IMG/VR virus record: IMGVR_UViG_3300045970_000884
Location: 1-56,763 of that record
DNA length: 56,763 nt
Reading direction: 5' to 3' (one strand)
From: a virus
In this document: piece after piece, positions 1 through 7,236 of the stretch
Numbering within the stretch: the stretch's first letter is position 1
Layout of the letters: every line of letters begins with the position of its first letter
Notes under the pieces: model-generated
What the model was told of the DNA's origin: nothing
The model's input: only the letters and a program-made list of their open reading frames with translations
The model's database searches: none
Made by a program: the position numbers and the translations under genes

Positions 1-296
1 TCGAGGAAGGTCTCGTACCCGTACTCCTTCCCCTTGTGCATCAGGGCTTCCCAGGGGAAGAAGTCGGAGTTCACGTTGGCGCCGTAGTACTCCCCGGCGC
101 CAAGAGCGGTCACGAGGACGTAGCAGTTCTTCTTCCGGTCCTCTGGCTTCAGCGTCTTGATGAGCTTCTTGATCGGCTCGGCGGTGTCCCACGCTGGCCC
201 CGGCACGCCGGCAGTCTTCTCCATGGCCCCACTGAAGAGCCCTTGAGCGAAGACGCCCTGCTCGGACTTGCCGAGGAAGTGGGACCGCTTGATCAT
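1..296 (-). CDS. Partial gene, possibly prohead protease or head maturation protein
   Basis: The gene starts at ATG 296 and runs off the left edge; 98 codons are visible. Around residues 60-80 it reads GAGEYYGANVNSDFFP, which resembles the small-residue and N-x-N-x-D/G-x-FP block seen near the start of prohead protease-like proteins in large phages. I know this family only loosely, so the function is an inference. The TAG stop of the upstream gene directly precedes the ATG. Residues 25-29 (MEKTA) match the short motif shared with other late proteins here. A major capsid gene might be expected just outside the window. Confidence 0.4.
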   Translation of the reverse strand, partial: MIKRSHFLGKSEQGVFAQGLFSGAMEKTAGVPGPAWDTAEPIKKLIKTLKPEDRKKNCYVLVTALGAGEYYGANVNSDFFPWEALMHKGKEYGYETFL

Positions 297-1034
297 CTAC
301 TTCTTGGCAAGAGAGTCGACCTGCTTGCTGAAGGCCGAGGTCTGCTTCTTGAGGGCCGCCGCGAGCTGCTTCGGATCCTTCCGCAGATCCTTGTCTCGGT
401 CGATGTTCTGCATCAGACCCTTGTGCAGTTCTCCGACCGCACGGAGCTTGGCGTCACGAGAGACCTCGCCGGCGGTCGGGCCCTTGTGCACCTCGGGCTT
501 GTCGTACTTGATCGACTCGCCCGGCCGGAACGGATTGACCACGTTCTTCCGCATGTCGATGATGTTCTTGATGGCCACGCCTTCGTTGCCCGAGACGTCG
601 GCCACGCTCTTCAAGAGAGCGCCGCCCACCAGCGGGTCAGCGGTCATCTCCGGAGCGTAGCGGTGGATGGCGTCGAAGGACATCTGGAGACGATGCTTGT
701 CCATGGCCTTCAAGTCGGGGTTGACCTTCATGATGGCCCGAAGGTTGCGGCTTTTGGAGAGTCCTCGCTTGGCCGAAGAGTAGAGGTCGCCGGCCAGGTC
801 GTTGGCGATGCCCGCCGCGACTCCGGTACCTACGGCCAGCCCCCACTTCCCCCAGGCACCCATCTCCGCGATCTTGTCGAAGGTGTGCTCGGAGATGGCG
901 TCGAGCTCGCGAGCCACCCAGGCCACGTCTTCGGGAGACTCCTGCTCCACCTGGACCAGCACCGCGGCCGTCTTCTGCATCAGGGCGGGGGCCGTCTCAC
1001 CGGCGTACTGCACGAGGGCTTCCTTGGTCAGCAT
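297..1034 (-). CDS. Putative head or virion structural protein, unknown function
   Basis: This 245-residue protein is not one I recognise. It is rich in Ala, Lys and charged helices, with one glycine-rich hydrophobic stretch around residues 85-105 that could be a membrane or packing helix. The ATG at 1034 is preferred over the GTG three bases upstream, because AGGAG lies about seven bases away and the ATG overlaps the upstream stop as TGATG. The motif MQKTA lies near residue 20 and FDKIA near residue 54, matching motifs in neighbouring late proteins. It sits between a possible protease gene and other head genes, so a structural or scaffold role is inferred. Confidence 0.6.
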   Translation of the reverse strand: MLTKEALVQYAGETAPALMQKTAAVLVQVEQESPEDVAWVARELDAISEHTFDKIAEMGAWGKWGLAVGTGVAAGIANDLAGDLYSSAKRGLSKSRNLRAIMKVNPDLKAMDKHRLQMSFDAIHRYAPEMTADPLVGGALLKSVADVSGNEGVAIKNIIDMRKNVVNPFRPGESIKYDKPEVHKGPTAGEVSRDAKLRAVGELHKGLMQNIDRDKDLRKDPKQLAAALKKQTSAFSKQVDSLAKK

Positions 1035-1309
1035 CACGAAACTCCTGGGGGGACTGGCGTGTCCCCGAGCATGGCCTTCTGGACGTTCGGATCGAACCCG
1101 GCCTTGTGCTGCCGGTAGCTGCCCACGGCGCCAACACCGCCGAGACCTGCGGTGATTGCGGTGCCGGGGTTCTTCACGGCCAGCTTCCCGGCCCCGGCTG
1201 CGGCACGCCCCAGCATCCCGGCGATGGCGCCGACGACTGCTTCCTTCTGCATCTTGGCGTCCAGCCGGCGAGCCGTGGCCGCCAGCTTAGCGAGCCGACG
1301 TGCCGCCAC
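1034..1309 (-). CDS. Small glycine/alanine-rich virion protein, unknown
   Basis: A 91-residue protein with a basic N-terminus (many Arg, Lys and Ala) followed by a Gly/Ala-rich hydrophobic region at about residues 25-65 that could insert in a membrane or form a packed helix. Translation starts at GTG 1309, with GGAGAA six bases upstream. The start overlaps the end of the preceding gene by 23 bases and the stop overlaps the next gene as TGATG, so translation looks coupled. MQKEA near residues 20-24 resembles the short motif in neighbouring late proteins. I do not recognise a family. Confidence 0.55.
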   Translation of the reverse strand: MAARRLAKLAATARRLDAKMQKEAVVGAIAGMLGRAAAGAGKLAVKNPGTAITAGLGGVGAVGSYRQHKAGFDPNVQKAMLGDTPVPPGVS

Positions 1310-2231
1310 AGAACTTCTCCTTGATGAAGGAGTTCACCCGGCCCAGCTCGACCTCGACGTCGGTCAGCCCGCTCGCCACCTTCTGGATCTCGGAGTCGAG
1401 CGAGAGGTAGGCGCGGAAGGTGGTGACCAGCGGGTGGTTCTCGTTGAGGATCCGGTGGGCCACCTTCTCGAAGCCCTTCACCTGCTCCTGCATCTGGGCA
1501 GGGGAGGCCACCTTGTCCTTCAGGAGGCGCACCACGAAGGGCTGGAGAGCCGAGGAGATCTTCTCCTGCTCGACGCCGGGGATGCGGGAGGAGGCCACGA
1601 CGTCCGCGAGCGAGCCGCCGTTCAGCATGTGGCGGCGCACGTGGTCGTAGTAGTCCTCCTGCGCCTCCTTCCACAGCGTGTCGAGCGTGGAGGCGGTGTG
1701 GGTGAGGTGGTCGCGCAGGGAGGTGAGGTCCTCCTTCACACTGACGATCTCCTCCACCACGGCGTCGCGGGTGTGGGCGACCTCGGCGGTCTTCTTCACC
1801 TGGAAGAGGTCGGCCAGGAGGTTGTCCGCCACGGTGCCCTCGATGGAGGCCCGCTTCTCGACGCTCGAGCTGTAGTCGGTGTCGACGGTGGGCGTCCGCA
1901 GGGGGCTTGCCTCTTCGCCGAGGCTGCCCAGGATGACGGTGGAGTCGGCGAGAGCGAACTGCGGGTAGCTCTCCTTCGCGCCGGCCGTCTTCGCCTTGTC
2001 GTGGAGGCCGAGGTAGGTCGCCTTGTTGGCGAACTCCACCACCCGACGCACCTGGTCGGCGTTGATGTCGGCGTGCTCGCTCGCGAGCTTGGCGATCCCC
2101 TCGTTCAGCGGGATGCCTTCGTCGAGGAACCGGTTCGCCGCCTGCTTCCCCATCAGCTCGAGAGCCTCGGGAGAGAGGGACGGCCGGTGCTTCCGGTCGC
2201 TGATGAGGTACGTCGTCAGGTCGTCTCGCAT
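1287..2231 (-). CDS. Putative virion protein, unknown function
   Basis: This is about 314 residues from ATG 2231, which has GGAG eight bases upstream. A longer form from ATG 2297 (336 residues) is also open and has GGGGA upstream, but it would overlap the divergent HTH gene. The first 80 residues, including a stretch like NADQVRRVVEFANKATYL, resemble conserved uncharacterised proteins I associate with structural modules of large phages; that is recollection, not a search. The rest is helical and coiled-coil-like, with repeated KTA, KVA and KRA motifs. It is followed directly by three more minus-strand late genes. Confidence 0.6.
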   Translation of the reverse strand: MRDDLTTYLISDRKHRPSLSPEALELMGKQAANRFLDEGIPLNEGIAKLASEHADINADQVRRVVEFANKATYLGLHDKAKTAGAKESYPQFALADSTVILGSLGEEASPLRTPTVDTDYSSSVEKRASIEGTVADNLLADLFQVKKTAEVAHTRDAVVEEIVSVKEDLTSLRDHLTHTASTLDTLWKEAQEDYYDHVRRHMLNGGSLADVVASSRIPGVEQEKISSALQPFVVRLLKDKVASPAQMQEQVKGFEKVAHRILNENHPLVTTFRAYLSLDSEIQKVASGLTDVEVELGRVNSFIKEKFCGGTSAR

Positions 2232-2256
2232 GAGGTATGCTCCGGATTCAGCGTAG

Positions 2257-2973
2257 ATGGAGGGTCGCCACTTGGGAAGCACTTTCACCCAGCTCATGAC
2301 CGTCCCCGAGGCCGCCGCGCGGCTCGGGTGCTCGAAGCGCTCCGTACACAACTACCTCAAGAAGGGCTTCTTGAGGAAGGAAGCAATCCGCAACCGAGCC
2401 GTCCTCGTGAAGTCCGAGGACGTGGAGCAGCTGGCTGAAGAGCTCGGCACGGACTTCCCTGTCGTGAATCGGCGCACCGTCTTCCAACTCAACAGGCGCA
2501 TCACGCAACTCGAGGAAGAGATGCGGGTGATGAAGACCATGTGGGAGGCAATGGGCATCCAAGAGAAGCCCCTCAAGATGGATGACAAGGAAGCAGCCAG
2601 CCTCCACAGGGCCGTCATCGATTACCTGACCCTGCCCAAGTACCAATTGAAGGAACTCGACTCCTGGGCAGGCATCTTCAATCAGGTGGACGAGAAGGCC
2701 ATCGAGCATTTGGCTGCCGTCACGGGGAGCGCACAGCCCTGGAAGCCACTCTTCGACCTCGTGACCCGGATGTCGGACTTCCTCTCACCGAAGAAGGTGA
2801 AGGACGACCTCTCCCTCCAGGCCCTCAAGGCCAAGATGGAGCAGGGCCGCAAGAAGGTCAGGGCGGCGGCCCTCTTCTGGATAGAGTCTGGGAAGGGCAC
2901 CATCCCCCAGGCCCTCTTCCAGGCCCTGGATACCCCCCAGGACGAACTGCGCCGGGCCCTCACCGGCCGGTAG
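2257..2973 (+). CDS. Helix-turn-helix DNA-binding protein
   Basis: A protein of about 238 residues. The region MTVPEAAARLGCSKRSVHNY is a typical MerR/excisionase-type helix-turn-helix, which should bind DNA. It is followed by a charged coiled-coil segment (about residues 75-100) and a helical C-terminal half I do not recognise. The start is uncertain. ATG 2257 has no ribosome site, TTG 2272 has GGAGGG seven bases upstream and is my preferred start, and ATG 2296 would still keep the HTH. It diverges from the minus-strand virion gene with essentially no spacer, so it could regulate that junction. A terminator follows at 3031. Confidence 0.7.
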   Translation: MEGRHLGSTFTQLMTVPEAAARLGCSKRSVHNYLKKGFLRKEAIRNRAVLVKSEDVEQLAEELGTDFPVVNRRTVFQLNRRITQLEEEMRVMKTMWEAMGIQEKPLKMDDKEAASLHRAVIDYLTLPKYQLKELDSWAGIFNQVDEKAIEHLAAVTGSAQPWKPLFDLVTRMSDFLSPKKVKDDLSLQALKAKMEQGRKKVRAAALFWIESGKGTIPQALFQALDTPQDELRRALTGR

Positions 2974-2993
2974 CACCAATTCCCTCCAGACCC

Positions 2994-3004
2994 TTGGCAT
3001 AAGG
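2994..3004 (+). promoter_or_regulatory. GGCATAAG motif, candidate phage promoter (copy a)
   Basis: The sequence TTGGCATAAGG lies in the gap between the HTH gene and the membrane-protein gene at 3083. The core GG(C/G)ATAAG recurs at 5727, 19384, 27606 and 33041, always between genes and always reading toward a plus-strand gene. A small inverted repeat GGTCA/TGACC and a terminator-like hairpin lie between this copy and the gene. Confidence 0.4.
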
Positions 3005-3030
3005 ATTTGCTGGTCAGTAATGACCTGTCT

Positions 3031-3054
3031 GCCACGACTATCGTGGCTGTTTTC
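3031..3054 (+). terminator. Rho-independent terminator after the HTH gene
   Basis: A perfect 7-bp stem (GCCACGA/TCGTGGC) with a CTA loop is followed by TGTTTT. It can end transcription from the HTH gene at 2973. Because it also lies downstream of the GGCATAAG copy at 2996, it could instead act as an attenuator for the gene at 3083. Confidence 0.65.
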
Positions 3055-3082
3055 CCTTGCAAGGGGAGGAGACGAGTCCACC

Positions 3083-3529
3083 ATGAAGCAGACCCCGAAG
3101 AAAGGCATCGCTCTCGATGCCGCCGCAGCCACCGCCGCAGAAGCCGCCGGTGCCACGGCGATTCCGCACCCGCCGTTCGCGCAGACCCCCCCGCCGGCGC
3201 CGACGATGCCGGCTCCGACCATCGCCATGAAGGCCAAGAGCCGGGAGGCCGTGTTCCAGCACCTCCTCAACTTCCGCAAGGAGCTGCCGGAGGAGCTCCG
3301 CGCGGAGACGGCCAACGCGCTGTACAACTCCGGCAACCTCGCCATGGCGGACCTCATCTCCGAGGGCAAGCACGAGGACGGCGCCTGGAACACGTCCCGC
3401 CGCTTCGCGGCCACGAACATCAAGGTCTGGCACATCCCGGTGATGGTCGCTGTCGCCGTCGTCGGCGTGCTCGGCTACAACTGGCTGGCCGACCGCTACG
3501 GCTGGCCGGAGTTCAGGGTGATGAAGTAG
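3083..3529 (+). CDS. Small membrane-anchored protein, unknown
   Basis: A 148-residue protein. The N-terminal 45 residues are Ala- and Pro-rich, suggesting a flexible segment. A helical middle domain follows, and a hydrophobic stretch near residues 118-134 (VMVAVAVVGVLGYNWL) looks like a single transmembrane helix close to the C-terminus, so the bulk of the protein is probably cytoplasmic. ATG 3083 is chosen because GGGGAGGAG lies upstream; an in-frame start at 3020 lies inside the terminator region and is less likely. The gene is isolated within the late minus-strand block by terminators on both sides. No family is recognised. Confidence 0.6.
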   Translation: MKQTPKKGIALDAAAATAAEAAGATAIPHPPFAQTPPPAPTMPAPTIAMKAKSREAVFQHLLNFRKELPEELRAETANALYNSGNLAMADLISEGKHEDGAWNTSRRFAATNIKVWHIPVMVAVAVVGVLGYNWLADRYGWPEFRVMK

Positions 3530-3550
3530 CTCACCGCTGAACGTAGTGAG

Positions 3551-3585
3551 AACTGGGCCCCTGGAGTATGAGGGGCCCAGTTTCT
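3551..3585. terminator. Bidirectional terminator between convergent genes
   Basis: A perfect 12-bp stem (AACTGGGCCCCT/AGGGGCCCAGTT) has an 8-base loop and is followed by TCTT on the plus strand. It lies between the convergent membrane-protein gene (stop 3529) and the terminase gene (stop 3592), so it can serve both strands. Confidence 0.85.
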
Positions 3586-3591
3586 TACCTA

Positions 3592-5403
3592 TCAGTCGAT
3601 CTCGGACGAAGCTCCCGTACGCGCAGACGGGTTGAGCACATCGTGCCGCGGCACGCGAAGCATCGAGACGAGGAAGCAAAGCAGCATGGAGTGGAAGGTA
3701 TCGTCCGTGCGGTCGGGTGCGTGCTTGTATTCGATCTGCCGAGTCTGCTCGTTGTACTCGCTGAAGATGTTCAGCATGTCGGCGCCGAAGGGTTCCTTGA
3801 AGTGGCTCCAGTCGGGGAAGCGGAAGACGTTCCTTCGCTTGATGGCGTTGAACACATCGCTCATCACTTCGGTGCGGTGGACGAGGAACCTCTTGAGGGG
3901 ATCCTCCCACTTCACCTTCTGGCCCGGCTGGCTGTACTGGTACTTCCAGATGCGGCCCTGCCCGAACTTGCGGGTGAGGTGGTCGTTGCGATCGAAGCCG
4001 CCGCCGTAGTCGGCTCCCACACACTCGACCTGCCAGTTCCGGATCAACTCCTCCACAATGCCCAACTGGATGGGCGGCTCGAGCTCCTGCCCCTCGAAGC
4101 GGTGGACGTAGAAGATGGTGAAGAAGCCGTTGATGTAGGTGCCCAAGGAGAGGACGGTGTACGTCCCTTCGCCGGTGCCCCAGTCGATGCCGCAGAAGAT
4201 GGGCGAGGTCCCAGAGGCATCGTGCTTCACCTTCGCCAAGGTCTGCGGCGACATGTAGAAGCCCTGGATGCAGTTGTCGATGATGTCCTGCTGCATCAGG
4301 GGACGGGTGCCAGAGTCATACGAGAGCCCGAGCACCTCGTTGTAGAAGCGGCCGCGCGGGTACGTCTGGAACTTCACCAGGATGTCGTCCCACTTCAGCC
4401 ACGGCACCATCAGCTGCGGGATGCGGAAGCCCTCGAAGGCTTTGTCTCCAAGGCCACCGTCCTGCGCCGGCCTGCGGATCTCCGGGTAGAGCGAGGCCCA
4501 CTGGGCCATCGGGTGCGTGGGGTTGATGACCTCGTTGCACTTGTCGCAGACGAGGCCCTTCTTCCCGATGCTGTCTTCCGTGAGGATGTTCCAGTGCCAG
4601 CTCGAGGAGTCGCCCGGCGTGCCGTGTCTCTCGCAGGGAACCACCCATTCGTTCTGGGTGCTGAAGTCGTTCCAGTACTTCTCGATGGCGTTGTCGAGAG
4701 TCTTCGGCGTCCCTGAGTAGGTGAAGATCTTGTAGGGGGAGTGGGAGGCGCACTCCTCGATGATGGGGATGTTGTCGGTGTTGATGTCCTGGATCTCGTC
4801 GATCTCGATCATGTCCGCTGGGATGCCGCGGACTCGGTCGGCGTGGTGGTACGCGTAGCGCAGCGTCACCTTCGACCGGTTGATGAACTGCTTCTCGAAG
4901 ACGTTGTCCGAGAGCTTGGTGGTGGTCCAGCTCTTCAGAACTTCGCTGGTCTCCATCGGCTCCTTGAGCCGGTCTCTGGAGAAGGTCTTGGTCTGCTGGT
5001 TGGTGGGCGAGACGTAGAGGACGTTGAAGGCGTTGATGACGCAGCAGTAGGAGAGCGTGCGGTTGCCCAGCAGCGTGCTCTTCTCCACTTGGCGGCCGCA
5101 CTTGAAGAGGGTGCGCCTGGCTGGTGTGTCGTAGGGGAGGCGGAGGTACTCACGCCCATCGAAGCTGAAGTTGACGTGCTTCTGGCTTTCCTTGTCGGGG
5201 ATGCGGACAGCGAACTCAGTGAACCGGGAGGGGGAGATGTTGATGAGATCGGCCCGTCTCTTGGCGAGCTCGTCCTGGTCGATGTACTCCTCGGGGATCG
5301 CCGGCTCGTAGTCCCACTCCTCGGGGATCTCCGGTTCGCCGTTCACCATCACGACGTTGCTGCTGTAGTTCCGCATGAACTCTTCTGCACTGAGGACTTG
5401 CAT
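3592..5403 (-). CDS. terL: Terminase large subunit (DNA packaging ATPase/nuclease)
   Basis: A 603-residue packaging motor protein. It should power DNA entry into the prohead and cut the genome. The Walker A-like P-loop is CGRQVEKST at residues 102-110 and Walker B is MIEIDEIQD at 198-206. The nuclease domain begins at GIDWGTGEG (405-413), with further acidic residues in GADYGGG and in DRTDD near the C-terminus. An insertion with C257, H260, C286 and C289 looks like a zinc knuckle between the ATPase and nuclease halves. ATG 5403 is preferred over GTG 5406 because GGGAG is better spaced. No small terminase subunit is recognised nearby. Confidence 0.9.
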   Translation of the reverse strand: MQVLSAEEFMRNYSSNVVMVNGEPEIPEEWDYEPAIPEEYIDQDELAKRRADLINISPSRFTEFAVRIPDKESQKHVNFSFDGREYLRLPYDTPARRTLFKCGRQVEKSTLLGNRTLSYCCVINAFNVLYVSPTNQQTKTFSRDRLKEPMETSEVLKSWTTTKLSDNVFEKQFINRSKVTLRYAYHHADRVRGIPADMIEIDEIQDINTDNIPIIEECASHSPYKIFTYSGTPKTLDNAIEKYWNDFSTQNEWVVPCERHGTPGDSSSWHWNILTEDSIGKKGLVCDKCNEVINPTHPMAQWASLYPEIRRPAQDGGLGDKAFEGFRIPQLMVPWLKWDDILVKFQTYPRGRFYNEVLGLSYDSGTRPLMQQDIIDNCIQGFYMSPQTLAKVKHDASGTSPIFCGIDWGTGEGTYTVLSLGTYINGFFTIFYVHRFEGQELEPPIQLGIVEELIRNWQVECVGADYGGGFDRNDHLTRKFGQGRIWKYQYSQPGQKVKWEDPLKRFLVHRTEVMSDVFNAIKRRNVFRFPDWSHFKEPFGADMLNIFSEYNEQTRQIEYKHAPDRTDDTFHSMLLCFLVSMLRVPRHDVLNPSARTGASSEID

Positions 5404-5531
5404 CACTCTCCCTGCTACCCTGTGGTCGTGCTGCCGCCGTCCCTATCTTGGCTCCCCAGTGTGACTGACTCTCTTGGGAGAGCCGCTGGAACGCCAGCAT
5501 CCCTCGAGACTCACAAGAGCGTCAACGCACT

Positions 5532-5538
5532 AGTGTAC
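5532..5538 (+). promoter_or_regulatory. AGTGTAC motif in the terminase 5' gap
   Basis: AGTGTAC occurs in the gap upstream of terL. The same 7-mer is found in gaps at 32447 and 39063, and the related AGTGTA at 27555. The copies at 32447 and 39063 are embedded in inverted repeats, which suggests a protein binding site, but this copy is not palindromic. Confidence 0.25.
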
Positions 5539-5583
5539 TCGATACGCATCCATTTCGCGTCCACCCTTCCCCCAAAGAGCCGG

Positions 5584-5727
5584 ATGCTGGCGTGGAACAT
5601 CGTCTGCATGTACGCGGCCAAGAACGACTGCATCATGGTCGGTCGGCCCACCTTCTCTGCCCTCGACATGCGCTTCGACGTAGGAATGAAGCAGCGTTTG
5701 GGCAAAGAAAGGAACTCGGAGCCGTAG
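5584..5727 (+). CDS. Possible small protein, unknown
   Basis: A possible 47-residue product starting at ATG 5584; a GTG start at 5533 would give 64 residues. Its codons favour G or C in the third position like real genes here, and it is the only reading frame on the plus strand that fills this 346-base gap between terminase and the next plus gene. The ribosome site is weak and I recognise no family. Its TAG stop directly abuts a GGCATAAG motif. It may be a relict or a genuine small gene. Confidence 0.35.
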   Translation: MLAWNIVCMYAAKNDCIMVGRPTFSALDMRFDVGMKQRLGKERNSEP

Positions 5728-5734
5728 GCATAAG
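5727..5734 (+). promoter_or_regulatory. GGCATAAG motif, candidate phage promoter (copy b)
   Basis: GGCATAAG lies 18 bases upstream of the ATG at 5753, the first gene of the RNase HII operon. It is the closest of the five copies to a start codon. An AGAGGAA ribosome site follows it. Confidence 0.45.
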
Positions 5735-5752
5735 CTCTTAGAGGAATCACAC

Positions 5753-5857
5753 ATGACCTTTGCTGATGGAATCCTGATTGGACTCCTTCTTGGCACCATC
5801 AACGGAGCTCTCTGGGGATACCTGGATGGCTTGGCTGCCGGAAGGAAGAAGGCGTGA
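5753..5857 (+). CDS. 34-residue single-span membrane peptide
   Basis: A tiny gene that begins MTFADGILIGLLLG and ends with the basic tail GRKKA. One hydrophobic helix with small residues spaced like a glycine zipper covers about residues 6-24, and the basic end should stay in the cytoplasm. AGAGGAA upstream is a good ribosome site. The stop overlaps the GTG start of the RNase HII gene (GTGA), so the two are translationally coupled. Its role is unknown; small phage membrane peptides of this sort can be holin-like or superinfection factors, but nothing here proves that. Confidence 0.55.
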   Translation: MTFADGILIGLLLGTINGALWGYLDGLAAGRKKA

Positions 5858-6465
5858 CCTACGGGAAGGGTACCGGAGGAATCGACGAGGTCGGCTACGG
5901 AAGCTGGGCCGGTCCCATCATCTCCGTCGTAGCCGTCTTCAACGACAACACTCGAGGCTTGCTCCCTGCGGGAATCAAGGACTCGAAGCAGACCACCGAG
6001 AAGCAGCGCGCCGCCGCCTACCCCGTTCTCATCTCCGCCTGCGAGGACGTGGGCATGGGCTGGGCGTGGCCCTGGGAGATCGACACCCTGGGAGTCAGCT
6101 CGGCACTCCAGCTCTGTTACGCCCGGGCACTCGCAGAGCTGAAGGTGCCGCCCGCCACCCTCATCGTAGACGGCAGCAACCACGTCGGCAGGTACGGCGG
6201 CAAGCAGATCGTCGAGCCCAAGGCCGACGTGAACCACATCGAGGTCTCCGCGGCCAGCATGATCGCCAAGCACCTGAGAGACACGATGATGGTGGACTAC
6301 GGGAAGCAGTTCCCCGAATACGGCTTCGAGAACCACAAGGGCTACGGGAGCCCAGACCACGAGAAGGCCATTCACACTTACGGCCTCCTCATCAACAAGC
6401 AGGACACCACCAAGTACCTCCACAGGTGGCGCTACTGCCGGAAGGTAATGGGAAGGAAGCCATGA
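5854..6465 (+). CDS. rnhB: Ribonuclease HII
   Basis: A 203-residue RNase HII, which nicks RNA in RNA-DNA hybrids, for example primers and misincorporated ribonucleotides. The four acidic metal ligands appear as D11 and E12 in GIDEVGYG, D106 in LIVDGSN and D143 in the LRDTMM helix. The block YGFENHKGYGSPDH matches the conserved C-terminal GYG region. The gene starts with GTG, overlapping the stop of a tiny membrane peptide, and its stop overlaps the next gene by ATGA. It is expected to help finish phage replication, although it sits far from the main replication block. Confidence 0.92.
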   Translation: MTYGKGTGGIDEVGYGSWAGPIISVVAVFNDNTRGLLPAGIKDSKQTTEKQRAAAYPVLISACEDVGMGWAWPWEIDTLGVSSALQLCYARALAELKVPPATLIVDGSNHVGRYGGKQIVEPKADVNHIEVSAASMIAKHLRDTMMVDYGKQFPEYGFENHKGYGSPDHEKAIHTYGLLINKQDTTKYLHRWRYCRKVMGRKP

Positions 6466-6929
6466 CAGATAAGCAGATGCCACCCGCCGAGATCGACGCC
6501 CTCGTCCAGAAGGTCTGGGACGAGTCGCAGGCCAAGATCAAGGAGAACATCGAGTACGCCATCCGCTCTGAGCTGACGACTCGGGCGCAGACCACGACTC
6601 GCAAGAACATGGACGCGCTGTTGGCTCCCCTCATCAAGAAGGTCGTCGAGGAGCGTGCGGACTTCATCAAGGCCGCCCTCGTGAAGCGAGGCGAAGAGGT
6701 CGTCGAGAGGGCGCTCGACCGCTTCGACCAGGCGTTCAGGTTTCAGATGCAGCAGTCCCTGGCACAGGCAGTCCGAGAGCCGTTCGATACCCTCGGGGTC
6801 AAGCTCTCCGACATGATGTTCCACATCGTCGAGGACGTCATCCAGGCGCGGGCCAGGGAGCAGGAGAAGAAGCGCGAGGCGGAGCGGTGGCGGAAGCGCC
6901 AGGCCGAAGAGGAGGGCAAGGCGCCATGA
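6462..6929 (+). CDS. Coiled-coil protein, unknown
   Basis: A 155-residue, strongly helical and charged protein with almost no cysteine or aromatic residues. Long amphipathic stretches (about residues 10-60 and 60-110) and a very basic and acidic C-terminal tail (about 128-155) suggest a coiled coil that oligomerises. Its start overlaps the stop of rnhB by ATGA and its own stop overlaps the next gene in the same way. No family is recognised, so the only functional hint is co-translation with RNase HII. Confidence 0.65.
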   Translation: MTDKQMPPAEIDALVQKVWDESQAKIKENIEYAIRSELTTRAQTTTRKNMDALLAPLIKKVVEERADFIKAALVKRGEEVVERALDRFDQAFRFQMQQSLAQAVREPFDTLGVKLSDMMFHIVEDVIQARAREQEKKREAERWRKRQAEEEGKAP

Positions 6930-7210
6930 GCAACTGCGTGCAGCCCTGCCTCCTCTGCGACGCTCCAGTAGAGCTCGCGCAAGAGAACTGGGTCTCGAAG
7001 GAAGCGCCACTCGCCCTCTGCGAGGACTGCTGTGCCGCCGAGAAGGGAGGGCTTCTGAACTGGCCTCTCATCAAGATGATCTACATGATGCGCTGTCAGA
7101 TCGGTGCGCTCTACCAGCGCACGGACAAGCTGGACGCGCATCTGAGAGAGGTCCTGAGGACGCAGCAAGAGATGGAGCAGGCGCTGCTCGGCAAAGTCCG
7201 AGCGGCGTAG
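6926..7210 (+). CDS. Small zinc-finger-like protein with helical tail
   Basis: A 94-residue protein. CVQPCLLC near the N-terminus and CEDCC near residue 35 form a probable zinc-binding pair set, followed by a long helix ending in a coiled-coil-like segment (about 55-94). The start ATG at 6926 overlaps the previous stop. It is the last gene of the 5.7-7.2 kb plus island and is followed by a terminator. It may bind nucleic acid or a protein partner; no family is recognised. Confidence 0.65.
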   Translation: MSNCVQPCLLCDAPVELAQENWVSKEAPLALCEDCCAAEKGGLLNWPLIKMIYMMRCQIGALYQRTDKLDAHLREVLRTQQEMEQALLGKVRAA

Positions 7211-7212
7211 GC

Positions 7213-7234
7213 GGGAGGGGCGGCGACCCCTCCC
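7213..7234. terminator. Hairpin terminator between convergent genes
   Basis: A perfect 8-bp GC stem (GGGAGGGG/CCCCTCCC) with a CGGCGA loop lies between the convergent stops at 7210 and 7239. The T-tract is weak on both strands. Confidence 0.6.
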
Positions 7235-7236
7235 CC

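Noticed and set aside
1152-2438. Long plus-strand frame opposite the late genes
   Set aside because: High-GC genomes create long antisense frames. Its product is a low-complexity Leu, Gly, Val and Arg mixture, and the minus strand has a coherent protein with a ribosome site.
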